DNA from: Amorphophallus konjac
Lineage: Eukaryota; Streptophyta; Magnoliopsida; Alismatales; Araceae
Assembly: GCA_022559845.1 (NCBI GenBank)
Contig: CM040118.1
Location: forward strand, 234,345,224-234,409,223
Direction of reading: 5' to 3'
DNA length: 64,000 nt
In this document: piece by piece, positions 12,601 through 23,271 of the stretch
Layout: each line of letters starts with the position of its first letter
How positions within the stretch are numbered: the stretch's first letter is position 1
Made by a program: the position numbers and the translations under genes
Notes under the pieces: model-generated
Databases searched by the model: none
What the model saw: the letters and a program-made list of their open reading frames with translations, nothing else
Told to the model about the DNA's origin: nothing

Positions 12601-14793
12601 TGATGATAGCCTCATATGGCAAATGAACGACCAGGTGCTCCATCGAATCAAAGAATGCCAGAGGAAATATCTTCTCTAGCTTGCAAATGGTTGTGACAAC
12701 TTCTTGTTCGATAGTTTGTACATCCCGAAGTCTGAGTTCAGATGCACATAAAATCTTGAAAAATTGACTCATCTCAGCTAGTGCTCCCCATATCTGCTTT
12801 GGCAACAAATCACGAAATGCAATGGGCAGTAGCCTCTCCATGAACACATGACAGTCGTGACTTTTCATACCATATATTTTCCCCTCATTAACATTCACAC
12901 AACGGGCTATGTTGGATGCATATCCATCTGAGAATCTCAGCTGTTTCAACCACTGGCATACTTCCTTGATCTGTGTATCATGAAGCACATAAGTTGCTTT
13001 AGGCTGCACAGTTTTGCCATTGACACTTTGTAGTTCCAGTTCTGGACGTCTACAAAGCATCTTTAAATCCATACGTGCTTTGGCGTTGTCTTTTGTTTTC
13101 CCTTTAACATTCATGATCGTATTGAACACATTATCAAAAAAATTCTTCTCGGTATGCATGACATCCAGATTGTGTCGTACAAGAAGAGTTGACCAATAAG
13201 GTAATTCCCAAAAAATGCTTTTCTTGACCCAGTTGTGATCCTTTCCAAAATTAGGGAGTTGCCGTGTGCTACCAGACAATTGAACTACATCTGGTAAATT
13301 GTGCACCCGTGACGCCATATGTAGACCCGACACCCGTTGCAAGTCAGCTTCATCCATTTCAACAGTATTTTTTTTAAACGAGTCTTTTTGCCTTCGAAAA
13401 GGATGGTCACTTGGTAGCAACCGCCGATGGCAATCAAACCAGCAGCTTTTCTCCCCATGTTTCAATACAAATGATTTGGTATCTTCCATACAGTAAGGAC
13501 ATGCTAGCCTCCCATATGTGCTCCAACCAGATAGCATTCCATATGCAGGGAAGTCACTTATTGTCCACATCAGTGCAGCGTTCATAATAAAATTTTTCTT
13601 CCTATATGCATCATAAGTAACAACTCCATCAGTCCATACAAATTTGAGCTCATCAATCAACGGCCTGAGATATATGTCCAAATTTTTTTCGGGACTTTTT
13701 GGACCAGGAATTACTAGGGACAAAAACAGATTTTCTCGCTTCATGCACATGTGCGGCGGAAGGTTGTACGGTGTCATGAACACTGGCCAACAAGAATAAG
13801 CTGCCACTAAACCACCGAATGGATTAAAGCCATCTGTGCATAAACCCAATCGAACATTACGTGACTCCCTTGAAAAGGCAAGATGAGTACGACTAAAGTG
13901 AGTCCAAGCTTCACCATCGGCAGGATGACTGATTATATCATCGACACGACGTACTCTTTCGGTGTGCCATGTCATATGCCGAGCCGTCTTTGAGGACATA
14001 TACAGTCGCTGCAGCCTAGGCACAAGAGGGAAGTATCGCAACGCCTTGTAAGGTACATCTTTTGCCTTTGAATTGACCCCCCCTTAGGTTTGAATCTGTC
14101 ATGGCCACAAATGGAACATGATATCTTATCTGCATCATCTTTGTAATATAACATACAATGATTCGGACATGCATCTATTTTCACATATCCAAGTCCTAAG
14201 TCATTGACCATATTTTTTGCACGGTAAAAAGTTTCTGGCAACTTCTCATCTCGAGGCAACATACTCTTGATCAAGAGGAGGAGACGGTCAAAACAAGTCT
14301 TACTGATGTGAAATTCAGATTTTAAGTTCAACAACTGTGACACTGCAGACAATCGAGTGTGATTTTCACAACCTTCCCACAGCGGCTCATCAGCATCCCT
14401 AAGTAGTTCATAAAATCTTCCGGCTGTCTTATTCGGCGCTTCATCGTGAATATTAAAACTAGGACCAGCAGCATCTACAACCATATCCACGTACCCACTT
14501 GTGCCTGCAATATTGTCGGGCTCATACCTCAAGAATTGCTCACCATGACACGTCCAATTCGTATAACCATCCACGAACCCTTTCGTGTACAAATGATGTT
14601 GCACATCCCATGTTGAACACCACCTCAAGTTTCTACAACTTGAACAAGGGCATCGAATGTGACCGTCGCGATCTATTGCTGCATTTGGATTCCCCAATGC
14701 AAATTGAATGAAACTCTCAACCCCAAGCTTAAAGTCATCTGACACCACCCGGTCAACTATTCTACGATACATCCATGAACGATCTGTCGACAT
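9645..14793 (-). pseudogene. CACTA TNPD-like transposase, four exons, one frameshift
   Basis: The predicted start is ATG 14793-14791 (MSTDRSWMYRR). Exons by splice sites: 12561-14793, 12173-12484, 10475-10574, 9645-10389, ending TGA 9645-9647. Domain order: Transpos_assoc-type Cys/His module near the N terminus (CPCSSCRNL, TWTCHGE-like), Transposase_21 core (LRYFPLVPRLQRLYMSSKTA; GLCTDGFNPFG), DUF4218-like region across exons 1-2 (EHLVVHLPYEA, MYPFERY, EGSIAEAYILEE), then DUF4216-like exon 4 (VFKCQWFDP-like, YYSSYP) with an acidic tail. The frame shifts at a run of seven C on the plus strand, 14077-14083, just before LRYFPLVPRLQ. Otherwise the long exons are open. It would cut and join element ends in the nucleus. 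The 1.6-kb intron 2 is almost entirely tandem repeat. Confidence 0.88.
10615..12140. repeat. 23-bp minisatellite with 134-bp higher-order period in TNPD intron 2
   Basis: The basic unit is TATAGACTTTGAGGAAGCCA plus ATG, with variants ending AGTGAATG, AGTCAATG or shortened to GAGGATG. The marker GTGAAGTCAATGTT recurs at 10717, 10851, 10985 and 11119 (134-bp steps), then at irregular steps (94, 111) and again 134. This shows a higher-order repeat that has been unequally exchanged. The whole array lies between the donor at 12173 and the acceptor at 10574, so it is intronic. Periodic SIHWLPQSLY-type ORFs across it are artefacts. Confidence 0.93.
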
Positions 14794-14995
14794 TTTACCT
14801 GCACCCAATAAATGACAATACACATCCTAACTTTCAAATCATTACTCATAATATTACACCCGACCCTTTCCTCACATCGTTCATCATAGACCATTTACAG
14901 TTGGAAGAGGAATATTGATTAGAGTATCACTTTTTAACCCATCCATGAAGGTTTGATCGCACAATCACTTACTATATGTGCTGCACGATTTGCTA

Positions 14996-15150
14996 AAAAT
15001 TTCAGCATCATCTCCCCACACTTCTCCGATATACCAAATATATTTATTGATTTTGAAATTTTCTTAAACACTTACAAGTAAGTGGTTAAGAAAACACTCA
15101 AAATCAATAATGGTATATTAGAGAAGAGTGAGGAGACGCAACCGAAATTC
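14996..15150. repeat. Long imperfect hairpin 1
   Basis: Arms of about 75 bp pair around the centre CTTAC-AA-GTAAG (15071-15082). Paired landmarks are TTCTTAAACACTTAC with GTAAGTGGTTAAGAA, TATTGATTTTGA with TCAAAATCAATA, and CACTTCTCCGATATACCA with TGGTATATTAGAGAAG. Pairing continues with a few mismatches to the AATTTC/GAAATT bases at the outer ends. A transcript would fold into a long stem like a small-RNA precursor or a foldback insertion. Confidence 0.8.
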
Positions 15151-15229
15151 TCAATAAACCATACAAACATATATAGTAAATGACTGCCTAAGTGCTATCA
15201 AACATTCACAGACTGTCCAAACGGGACAA

Positions 15230-15303
15230 TTCAAGACTTTGAGGTAGATATATACATTCTCATAAACAAATGAGAACATACACATCAATCCCAAAGTCTT
15301 GAA
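15230..15303. repeat. Hairpin 2
   Basis: Arms of about 33 bp with a short loop (AAACAA). TTCAAGACTTTG and ATTCTCAT on the left pair with ATGAGAAC and CAAAGTCTTGAA on the right, with scattered mismatches in the middle. It lies 80 bp from hairpin 1. Confidence 0.75.
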
Positions 15304-15340
15304 CGGGAAGGCACATTGACACGGTTTTAACGCGCTCTCC

Positions 15341-15379
15341 TGAGGTGCGTGTAATGTTAGGTCGCACCCACGCACCTCA
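15341..15379. repeat. Hairpin 3, perfect 11-bp arms
   Basis: TGAGGTGCGTG at 15341-15351 is the exact reverse complement of CACGCACCTCA at 15369-15379, with a 17-base loop. It is the third inverted repeat in 400 bp upstream of the transposase gene. Confidence 0.75.
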
Positions 15380-15642
15380 ACTCACAGGGAATACCCCATG
15401 CATTTATATAACATAAAATTAAATAACAACGCAATAATCATTATGCACATATCAAATTAAATAACACCCAAATTACAAAGTTTTTCAAATGAAGAACAAC
15501 GAAGCTAAACAATCTACATTTCTAGTCAAATTAACATCAAATTTCTATTACAATCAGATTTAAAAATATATTTACATGCAATTAAATTCCACATAATTTT
15601 AAAGCACAAAACGAAATTTTTGGGTATTTACCTATTGCTATA

Positions 15643-16099
15643 GAGAATTCTGATTTCTTTGCATTTATCCACATCTTTGTATATATGTACTACTTAAGAT
15701 ATGTGGTCATTCTATTTCTCTATATCTTCTTATCATCATAAGACAAGGTTCAATTGGGTGGGTGGGTTCTCTTATAAAGAACAAGCCCCAGGGGAGGGGG
15801 AGGGGGGCTGTTTAGAACTAGACCAATGTGTTGTGTTCAGTATTTGGATGATGTCTAATTATGACTAAAAAAATAACAATCTAATCTTATGTGTGCAACT
15901 TAGACAAATATGTCAAAGTCAGGATGTATAAAGTCTCCTAAGTAATTTACAAAGTGTTTGATTCCTAGGATATCTAGTTGACCAGAAGAAGGGGGGTGAC
16001 TTTAATCTTGTTTTATCTCTCGAGGAGAAGAAGGGGGGCACTATGGGCTATATCAATTCCATGACTGATTTCCAGGTCTTCGTTGCTCTCCCAAGTACC
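15643..16099. other. Unassigned CACTA interior
   Basis: No supported gene. It contains a G-rich run (GGGGAGGGGGAGGGGGG) near 15790 and AT-rich sequence. It leads into degraded LINE coding sequence that becomes recognisable from about 16100. Confidence 0.4.
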
Positions 16100-17012
16100 G
16101 AAACACAAAGTTCTATCATCTTCAAGTGAAACAAAGGAGAGCTAGAATGACCATTGACAAAATCAAAACTGACAATGGAGATTGGTGTGATAAGGAGTCT
16201 CTGCTGAAGGACAACTGCTTATTTTAAATCCATAAGGGGTGTCCGATAGGGTGACCCCTTGGCCCCAGCTTTGTTTATCATTACTGAAGAAGCTTTAGGC
16301 ACAGGCATTACCAGCCTTTTTAGCAGTGGGAAGGTTTAACACTTTCATGTGTCTCGTGGTAGTATGCAAATATCTCACTTATTGTATGCCGATGACACAT
16401 TGGTATTTTCTAATGGTTCATCCAAGAATGTCAGATGTCTGTTGGCTTTCATAAAAGACTATGAGGATTCTCCTGATCAGAAAGTTAACAGCAATAATAG
16501 CAGCTTTATAGTTTCCCATAAAGCTTCTCTTGTTTTTATCAGAAGAATTGTAGACATAACAGGTTTCGTTTACAAATGTGTTCTCCATATTAATTAATGA
16601 CTGGCCAGATCAGAGATTTTGGTGCCCCAATAGCATCGGTTTATTTTCTGTTGCCTCCTTTCATAGGACTCTTGGTTCAGCATCCATGTGTTCTTTTTCC
16701 TTGAAGATATGGGATTCCTTTATTCCATCAAATACTTCTCTCTTCTTATGGAGGGTCTACCATTCGGCGGTGCCAACTGATAATCAGATCAGGTGCGGTG
16801 TTTGCATATGCTCTATGTGTCTCTACTATCGAATGCCCCATGCTGAAACAAAGGACCATTTGTTCCTTTCTAGTGACCTTGCTAGATCATCTTCGTCGTT
16901 GATCGCCGCTATCTCTAACCTAAATCCCGCTGATTACACTTTTGTGTGCTACTTCCTGTCTGGCTTTTTTTGCACTGTTAGTGACACTTCGTTTACCCGG
17001 GATGGTGAGTAA
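16100..17012 (+). pseudogene. Captured LINE fragment 1: RT and zf-RVT pieces
   Basis: This plus-strand LINE ORF2 remnant has many stops. At 16349-16540 it encodes HLLYADDTLVFSNGS, the YADD catalytic motif region of a LINE reverse transcriptase. From 16578 to about 16900 it encodes a zf-RVT-like stretch (SLFLWRVYHSAVPTDNQIRCG). The orientation is opposite to the LINE that the CACTA sits in, so it is a separate piece carried inside the transposon. A C-rich minisatellite follows. Confidence 0.75.
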
Positions 17013-17079
17013 GCATATACCTCACAAGGGTTAGATAGGGTCATGATATTGTTGTAGTGTTCTACTCGTCGCGAGTCAT

Positions 17080-17325
17080 GACCCCCTCCCATACCTCCTA
17101 CTGGCCCCTCCCCCCCATCGGAGCCCCCCTCCTGCTGGCACCTCCCCCTCTCCCCTCCCCACCACCCACCGCACCCCCTCCCCCCAGCGACCACCTCTTG
17201 CTGCTCCTCCCCCTCCCCCCCACCCACCAAAATCCCCCTATTGCTAGCCCCTCCCCCCCACCCAGTGCACCTCCCACCCCCCAGCGACCCCCTCCCTGTT
17301 GGCCTCCCGGACGCGGGAGCTAGCT
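17080..17325 (+). repeat. C-rich low-complexity tract 1
   Basis: Highly C-rich plus strand (runs of CCCCTCCCCCC and CCACCC) directly after LINE fragment 1. Apparent proline-rich plus-strand and Gly-rich minus-strand ORFs here come from base composition only. Confidence 0.75.
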
Positions 17326-17343
17326 AGGGTGGGTGACGGTCTC

Positions 17344-17600
17344 CCGGACGCAAAGGCACGGTGAGAGGGTCGTGCGTGTATTAGGGAAAAGAAATTTTTT
17401 CCCACGGATTTGAGACAGAAATTCTTCCGTTACAAATTTCATACGGTAATTCTGACCATCTATGATATGTCGTCTATATTTAAGACTAAATGCAGACGAT
17501 ATATTGTTCGTTGTAAATAACGTTGGAATTTCAGACGGATATTCTGATCGACATAATCCGTCTGAAATGCAGACGGATATTTCGACGGAAATCACAAGCA
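17344..17600. repeat. Internal block of CACTA subterminal-type repeats
   Basis: The same CAGACGGATAT / CCGTCTGAAAT motif family that marks the element ends (1823-2400, 20215-20461) recurs here, mid-element, without a CACTA terminus. It is followed at 17603-17630 by a second copy of the TATTTACCTATTGCTATA box also found at 15617-15642. This suggests an internal duplication, or the remnant of a nested, truncated related element. Confidence 0.7.
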
Positions 17601-17639
17601 GAATTTTTTGAGTATTTACCTATTGCTATAAGTCGACTA

Positions 17640-17989
17640 TTGTTGTGGGCGCACTAATTTTTTTTATAAAAAGTATTCCTTTATTTACAAGTAGATGCAT
17701 TCAGAAACAAATTTCTATATTTATGTATATGGGAACCTTCTCCGAACTTAGCCATACACCAATGGGACCTCTAAGTTCATGCACTAAGTTTGCATTTCTA
17801 ATTTCTTGTATGCAGAACGAAACCCCTTTGGGCTTATTCATGGCAAAGTATGCTTGAACTCAGGCATGTAGAATGAAATTCTTGAATTCATGCACGTGAG
17901 ATGACGTTTACACTGTCTGAACTTGAGTTCCCAGTTTTCCCATTTTTAGAACTAAACCTACCTTTATGGTTGCAATTCGTGCATTCAGT
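17640..17989. other. Unassigned AT-rich CACTA interior
   Basis: About 350 bp with no supported gene or repeat. It precedes LINE fragment 2. Confidence 0.4.
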
Positions 17990-18990
17990 TTGGAATCTTT
18001 GGAGCATGGCACAATAATGTTATATGATGCTGGTTATGTGGGTTCTAAGTATACATGGCACAATAATCAACAAGGCAAGAAGGGGATTTGGGCTACATTA
18101 GAAAGGGTTCTCATTTATACTAATTAGCTGAATTTGTACCCAATCACGGTGCAACACTTATCTAGAGAGGCCTCAGATCACGCGCCTCTACTTATTAAAT
18201 TGATGTTTCCCAACAAATTTAAGAGTAAATTTTACTTTCAGCAAATGTGGACTAGCCATGAGCTTTTTCTTAAGGTTGTTGATCAATATTGGAGAACCAT
18301 CCCTATTGCTTCATCTGCTATCACTACTTTTTGTCTTAAACTTAAATCCTTAAGATACATGCTCCGAGAATGGATTGGCTAGCTGCTAAGGACCAAATTC
18401 TAAAACACAACAGATTCTTCAAAGCCCCTAGGCTATTTTCATTTTGGAAAGATACATGGCTTGGTGATAAACCCCTCAGTGACCTTATTTTACCCAGTCA
18501 ATGGAGGCTCATCGAGGACAAAAATATCACCATTCAAGATTTGAGTAATACTCTCAATCCAAATTGGAATGTTATTCGGCATGTTCTTCCACAAAACATT
18601 GCTCGGGCAGCCACATTTTATATCAACAAAGATCCTTTGCCCAATGATACAAGGGTATGTTCTCTCACTGCAACAAGAGATTTTACTATCAGCTCATGGA
18701 GGAAGCACTTGACTGTAGCTGATCAATCCTTTCCATACTCTCTCATTTGGTCTACCTTCATTCCCCCCAAAGTTTCTCTATTCTTGTGGAAGCTCATCCA
18801 TAGAATTTTACCCACTGATAGAAGAGTCCAGCAGAGTGGAATATCTTTGTGTTCTAAATACTTATGATGTCCAAATGCTCAGATTGAGTCAACCACTCAC
18901 CTTCTCTTGCATAGCAAGCTGTCAGCTGCCACTTGGGCTCTGCATAAACCATGCATTCATATTGATCCCCCTCATGATGGCTGCCAACGT
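17990..18990 (+). pseudogene. Captured LINE fragment 2: endonuclease end fused to zf-RVT region
   Basis: From about 18000 to 18367 the plus strand encodes the end of a LINE AP-endonuclease domain and the following linker (KYTWHNNQ, LSREASDHAPLLI, FYFQQMWTSHE). From 18370 it passes straight into the zf-RVT part (FSFWKDTWLGDKPL, SLFLWKLIHRILPTDRRVQQSG). The reverse transcriptase that should lie between is missing, so this is an internally deleted piece. A stop at about 18865 and a frame change end it. It is followed by C-rich minisatellite, as in fragment 1. Confidence 0.78.
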
Positions 18991-19002
18991 CATCTTACTG
19001 GA

Positions 19003-19735
19003 CCCCCCCTCTCCAGTCTCTTCCCACTAACCCCCCCCACCCGCCGGAGTGGCTCGCGTGATCTTGCACCCCCACCCCCACCCTTCGACCAACAGTCCTC
19101 CCAACCCCTCCCTACCCCCTTTATCCCTCTAGCAATATTCAGGCGAGCTCGCGGCCCCACACCCTCCCAGCCAGCAGTCCCCACCGCGGACCCCTTGTAG
19201 CACCTCTCCCTGAACCTCCCACTCCCAGAGTAGCCCCCCTGGACCAACCTGAACTCTCCTCCCCCGGACCCACACCCTCCCAGAGATGAGCCCCCACCCG
19301 AGACCCCCTGCCGGATCCCCCCTCTCTGAACCACCCCACTCGCAGAGCAACCCCCCATCAGACCTATCGCAATCGAACCCTCCTCCCCCAGACTCCCCCC
19401 CCCCACAGGAACCCCCCACCCTGCCAGCCAGTGGCCCCCACCCCGGACCCCATGTCAGAGACCCCCTCCCTGAAATCCCCAGTCCCAGACAGCCCCTCAC
19501 CCACCGGAACCCTCCTCCGGACCCCCCATTGGAACCCCCAACCCTCCTAACCCATAGCCCCCACCCAGGACTCCCTGCTGGATCCCCCTGCATGCCTGAA
19601 CCGCCCTCTGCCAGAGCACCCCCGGCCCCCTCCGAGCCTGACCCTCCTCCCCCAAAATAGTTGTTGGAAGCCCTCCCCCTCCCAGACCAACCTCCCCCTC
19701 TCAGATCGGCTAGAACCCCCGCCCTCCCTGATGAT
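19003..19735 (+). repeat. C-rich degenerate minisatellite, about 122-144 bp period
   Basis: Blocks built around CCCCCACCC-GGACCCC recur at about 19166, 19288, 19432 and 19554 (steps 122, 144, 122), each followed by CCCTG-rich and CTCCC-AGAG motifs. Proline-rich ORFs on the plus strand and Gly-rich ORFs on the minus strand come from composition. Confidence 0.7.
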
Positions 19736-19774
19736 CACCAAGCTTTTAAAAAAAAAGGAACAACAAATGCAGCA

Positions 19775-20098
19775 ATGGCAATGGAGGAGGCGCGGCAGGT
19801 AGGGAGAGTTTTACAGAGAGAGGGTGAGGGAGGGGACTTACCAGACCGGAGAGGATGGCGACAACGCGCCACCGACGGTGACGACGAGGACGGGTTTGAC
19901 GGCAACGACGAGGACGGCTTCGACGGCAATGGTGAGGGCGGCTCTGTGGGGACGACGATGACGAGGAAGGCTTCGACGGCGACTGCGAGGGCAGCTCTGG
20001 CTGCGATGATGACGACAAGGAAGGCTTCGATGGCGACGGCGGCTCTAGCCGCGACGGCGACTACGGCACCGGTGGACCTCTCCTCGGCAAGGAGATAG
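19775..20098 (+). other. GC-rich segment with Asp/Gly codon repeats
   Basis: The segment is open on the plus strand from about 19777 and includes a short repeat of GACGAGGACGG-TTCGACGGCAA type, translating as DGDDEDGFDGNDEDGFDGN. Other frames are also open. I do not recognise a gene. It sits just inside the right subterminal array and may be captured host sequence or simply low complexity. Confidence 0.35.
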
Positions 20099-20214
20099 TG
20101 GAAAGAGAGTGAGAGGGAGAGTGGGAGTGAGACGGGGGAAGGGGGGAAGAAGGGGGAAAGCTCGATCCGTCGCGGGGGAAGGGGGGAAGAAGGGGGAAAA
20201 TTTCACTAGAGGTA

Positions 20215-20461
20215 ATAAATATTTGTAACGGATTGCAGACGAATTATTTCCGTCTGAATATCCGTCCCAAATAACGACGGATATAAAGACGGAATATATT
20301 CCGTCTCTAATTATAGACGGATATTCAGAGGGAATATAGTATGTCTTTAATAACAACGAAATTTGTAACGGAAACTAATCCGTCACAAATACAGACGGAT
20401 TTTAAGACGGAAAAATATCCATCTGAAATATCCGTCTGAAATCCCACTTTTTCTGGTAGTG
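20215..20461. repeat. CACTA right subterminal and terminal repeats
   Basis: Repeated AGACGGATAT and CCGTCTGAAAT motifs lead into the 30-bp TIR (20432-20461), which ends TCTGGTAGTG. The TAC target duplication follows at 20462-20464. Confidence 0.9.
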
Positions 20462-20464
20462 TAC

Positions 20465-21985
20465 CAAACCTTCTGGCTTATTCATAATAGCCTCATTGCT
20501 GATAAACTTTAACCTGTTACATATATTCGAGATTTCCAGACTGGAGGGGGTAATTATGGAGGAGAATTTAGACCATAGGAATTTGGCTATATCACCTTTC
20601 ACAAATAAATAGTTCTCATCTTCAGTGCTATGCGAATTAATACAGCACACACATTTAGAAGCAATGTTTACCCCACAGCTTTGAACTCTCTCATCTACAG
20701 GGACTGCTTGCTTTAAAAGTTTCCAGCAGAACATGGACGCTCGAGGGGCAAAATTTGAATTCCATATGTTTCTGTATGATATATCTTGCCTTGTTGGCTG
20801 AGATTTGATAAATCTATATGTAGATTTGACATTAAATTCCCCTGAATTGGTGAGGGACCAAACAGGAATATCATCACCAGCTTGTAGAGGATATTTCTGT
20901 ATCTCACCACACATCTGTTGGTTTCCCAGATATTGCCATATAACATGTTGAAAATTAGACAGAGCTTCTTGAACAGAGCAGTCTTCAGAACTATTCATTT
21001 GCTGTATACTGTACGATTCAATCAGAGGCTTGTTGTTAATCCAATTATCTTTCAGAAAATTGGTGGAGGTACCAGAGAAAACTATCATCCTAGAATTGGC
21101 CAACATCATATTTTTTGCCTTCTCAAAGTCTCTTGTTCTTATTCCAGCAGGAAAAGGGGAATGGCAATCTGAAATATGACATCTGTTCAAATATTTGCTT
21201 CTAGCAAACCTAGCCCAGAGTGAATTGCAATGAACAGCATTCCAAAGTAATTTAACATAGAAACAGATTTGCATATCATTCTGATTTTGGATACCTAATC
21301 CACCTTCAGAAATAGGATTGCACATTTTATTCCATGACACCCAGTGCTTTCTGTGAGAATCTTCATAACCCTACCAAAAAAAGTTAGAGCATATCCTCCC
21401 AATGTGATTAATTATAGAACCTGGAATCGAGGCAACATTAGCACTGTACACAGGAATAGATTCTAATACTGCACGAATGAGGATCATTCTTCCTGCTTGG
21501 GCCAACATCTTGCTTTGCCATCCTTCAAGCTTGGCATTTATCTTATCTAGTAAGTATTTGAAATGAGAACTTTGATTCTACCTTTAAACAAAGAAATTCC
21601 CAGGTACGTAATAGAACCAGCCTTGCACTGATAACCTGTCAGTCTGCAAATTCTTTCCACAGAGCTTCTAGGCATTTTTTTTGCAGCCATAAAACAGCTT
21701 TTCTGTGCATTAATTTTCTGGCCAGAAACTCTTTCATATTGACCCAAAAAACTCAGCAAGTGTTTAATGGAAGAGACTCCACCATTCATAAAAATTATAG
21801 TATCATTTTCATATAGGATATGAGTAATCTGCTGGACACCTCGAGATAGATGATAATACTTACAGTATCCATTCTGAAACATATAATGCAGTCCTCTACT
21901 AAGAACTACCTCGGTCTCCACCCCAATAGTACACCCATAAATTTTCATGGCCAAAGGAGACTCCGGCATCCCCAAACAAATTGTC
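20465..21985 (-). pseudogene. LINE 5' part: end of RT and zf-RVT region
   Basis: Minus-strand ORF2 of a plant LINE. 21975-21547 encodes the later RT region (LSRGVQQITHILYENDTIIF in place of the usual YADD, then VSGQKINAQKSCF). 21340 down to 20465 encodes the downstream part (CNPISEGGLGIQNQNDMQ, FLKDNWINNKPL, APRASMFCWKLLKQAVPVDERVQSCG, zf-RVT). A stop and frame change lie between 21547 and 21340. The catalytic YADD reads YEND, so the enzyme is dead. No 5' UTR or endonuclease is seen beyond about 21985, consistent with 5' truncation. The frame runs into the CACTA right end and resumes at 1819. Confidence 0.85.
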
Positions 21986-21989
21986 AGAT

Positions 21990-23270
21990 TAAAATCCTAT
22001 AACTATCATGCTACAGTGAATTAGGTGATTCGCCATGTAACTATAAAAATTCATATATTTAGATAATCTAAATGTTAACGGATTAATATTACCTTGTAAA
22101 GACATGAAAAATTAAAGAAAAATAAGGAGATTCTAGTCATATATATATCTTATGATTTTTAGATACCTGATTATATCGATACAATTTTTAAACATGTAGT
22201 TATTCATTAACTAAGATAAAATATGCAAGTCACTTGAACAAAATTATGTAAACGTGAACAAGACGAACATCTAATGCATGCTATTAAGAGTTTACGTCTG
22301 AGAAAGAAAATCTACATGCACTATCATCCAACATGCTATGTAGTAGTGATTTTGCTCGGGAGATTACCTACCTCTTGATGTGTTAACGGAAGAAGACGTG
22401 AGAGAAAAATAGAGGACGCAACAGGATGAAGGAGGAAGAGGAAGAAACAAGCCTCTTCACAACCACTGCAGTAGAGGAGGAAGAAGAAACCTTGCGATAT
22501 CAACTAGCCGCATAACACATTCACAACGAGAGTAGCAGCACGTCGACGTAGGGAGAAAAGGACACAGACGAAACGGCAGACGACTCCTTCGAACGTGGTG
22601 GCTACAATGGCCTTAACCCGTTCGTGGGGTGTTGGTTTTATAGGGATGTGGTAAACCTAGAGAGGGGTCGTTGGCCATCAAAGGAAAGGTCTAAAACCTC
22701 CCTTGTTCGATCCTGTTATTACCCAATTTACAACCGTCTGTCATATATCGGCTTTAAAACCCTAAAGCCCTTACAACTATCAAAATGGGATGGGTTTGGT
22801 GATACAAGGCCCATACATTCAAACAATGCCCATGCATGCTTCGAATGGGCTTGGGTCTTACGAGAAAACAAACTTATATATATATATCTATCATAGCTTT
22901 ATTGGAAAGCCCACAACTCTTTAAGCCCATTTGGCTTAGTCTTACTTAGTTTAGATTATAATATATATCTTTATTATATTGAGAGTCTAATTAAGGTAAA
23001 ACTTTATAAATAAACTTCATTTCTTATAATTATACTTATTTATTTACTAATTTCTAGTATTATCTAGGGTATCAGAGTCGGGTTCGATCCTTTTTACTCA
23101 ATTATTTATGTGTATCTCTATGGAGGCCCATTAAGTCCTAGTTCTTTAACTGGGCTTGAATTTTATAACCTTTGAATTATGTAGACCCATTATCTATTAT
23201 CCAAAACTTTATTTTTTTTTCATATTTATTTTTATGGTAATATTAATATTTATTCTTTGTAAATTTCCGG
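21990..23270. other. Unassigned AT-rich region
   Basis: No supported gene. It includes a purine-rich stretch near 22430-22510. A GGTATCAGAG motif at 23068-23077 resembles an initiator-tRNA-Met primer binding site but continues TCGG rather than the usual C, and no LTR end is clear beside it. The sequence changes sharply at about 23271 into GC-rich Tat-element coding DNA. Confidence 0.45.
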
Positions 23271-23271
23271 G

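Larger units (their letters stand above)
14794..15640. promoter_or_regulatory. Region upstream of TNPD, with hairpins
   Basis: This segment lies 5' of the predicted TNPD start on the minus strand and has no convincing ORF. It probably holds the promoter and leader of the transposase gene, but I cannot fix a TATA box or start site. It contains three separate inverted repeats, listed individually. It ends at 15617-15642 in a copy of a 26-bp box (TGGGTATTTACCTATTGCTA) that recurs at 17603-17630. Confidence 0.45.
1823..20461 (-). mobile_element. CACTA (En/Spm) DNA transposon, 18.6 kb, intact ends
   Basis: Both ends begin CACTACCAGAAAAAG. The terminal inverted repeats are 30 bp with one mismatch (1823-1852 and 20432-20461). 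A 3-bp target duplication TAC lies at 1820-1822 and 20462-20464. Subterminal arrays of CCGTCTGAAA-type motifs occupy both ends. Inside are two minus-strand genes typical of plant CACTA elements: a TNPD-like transposase and a second gene with a Transposase_24-like region. The copy is large because of repeat arrays in introns and captured LINE sequence. Both genes carry at least one frameshift, so the copy is probably not autonomous as sequenced, although the ends look intact. It lies inside a LINE ORF. Confidence 0.95.

Noticed and set aside
17057..19741. Proline-rich plus-strand and glycine-rich minus-strand ORFs
   Set aside because: They are due to extreme C content. No conserved domain, and several frames are open at once.
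23068..23077. GGTATCAGAG as an initiator tRNA-Met primer binding site
   Set aside because: The match stops after ten bases, and no LTR end or downstream gag is visible beside it.
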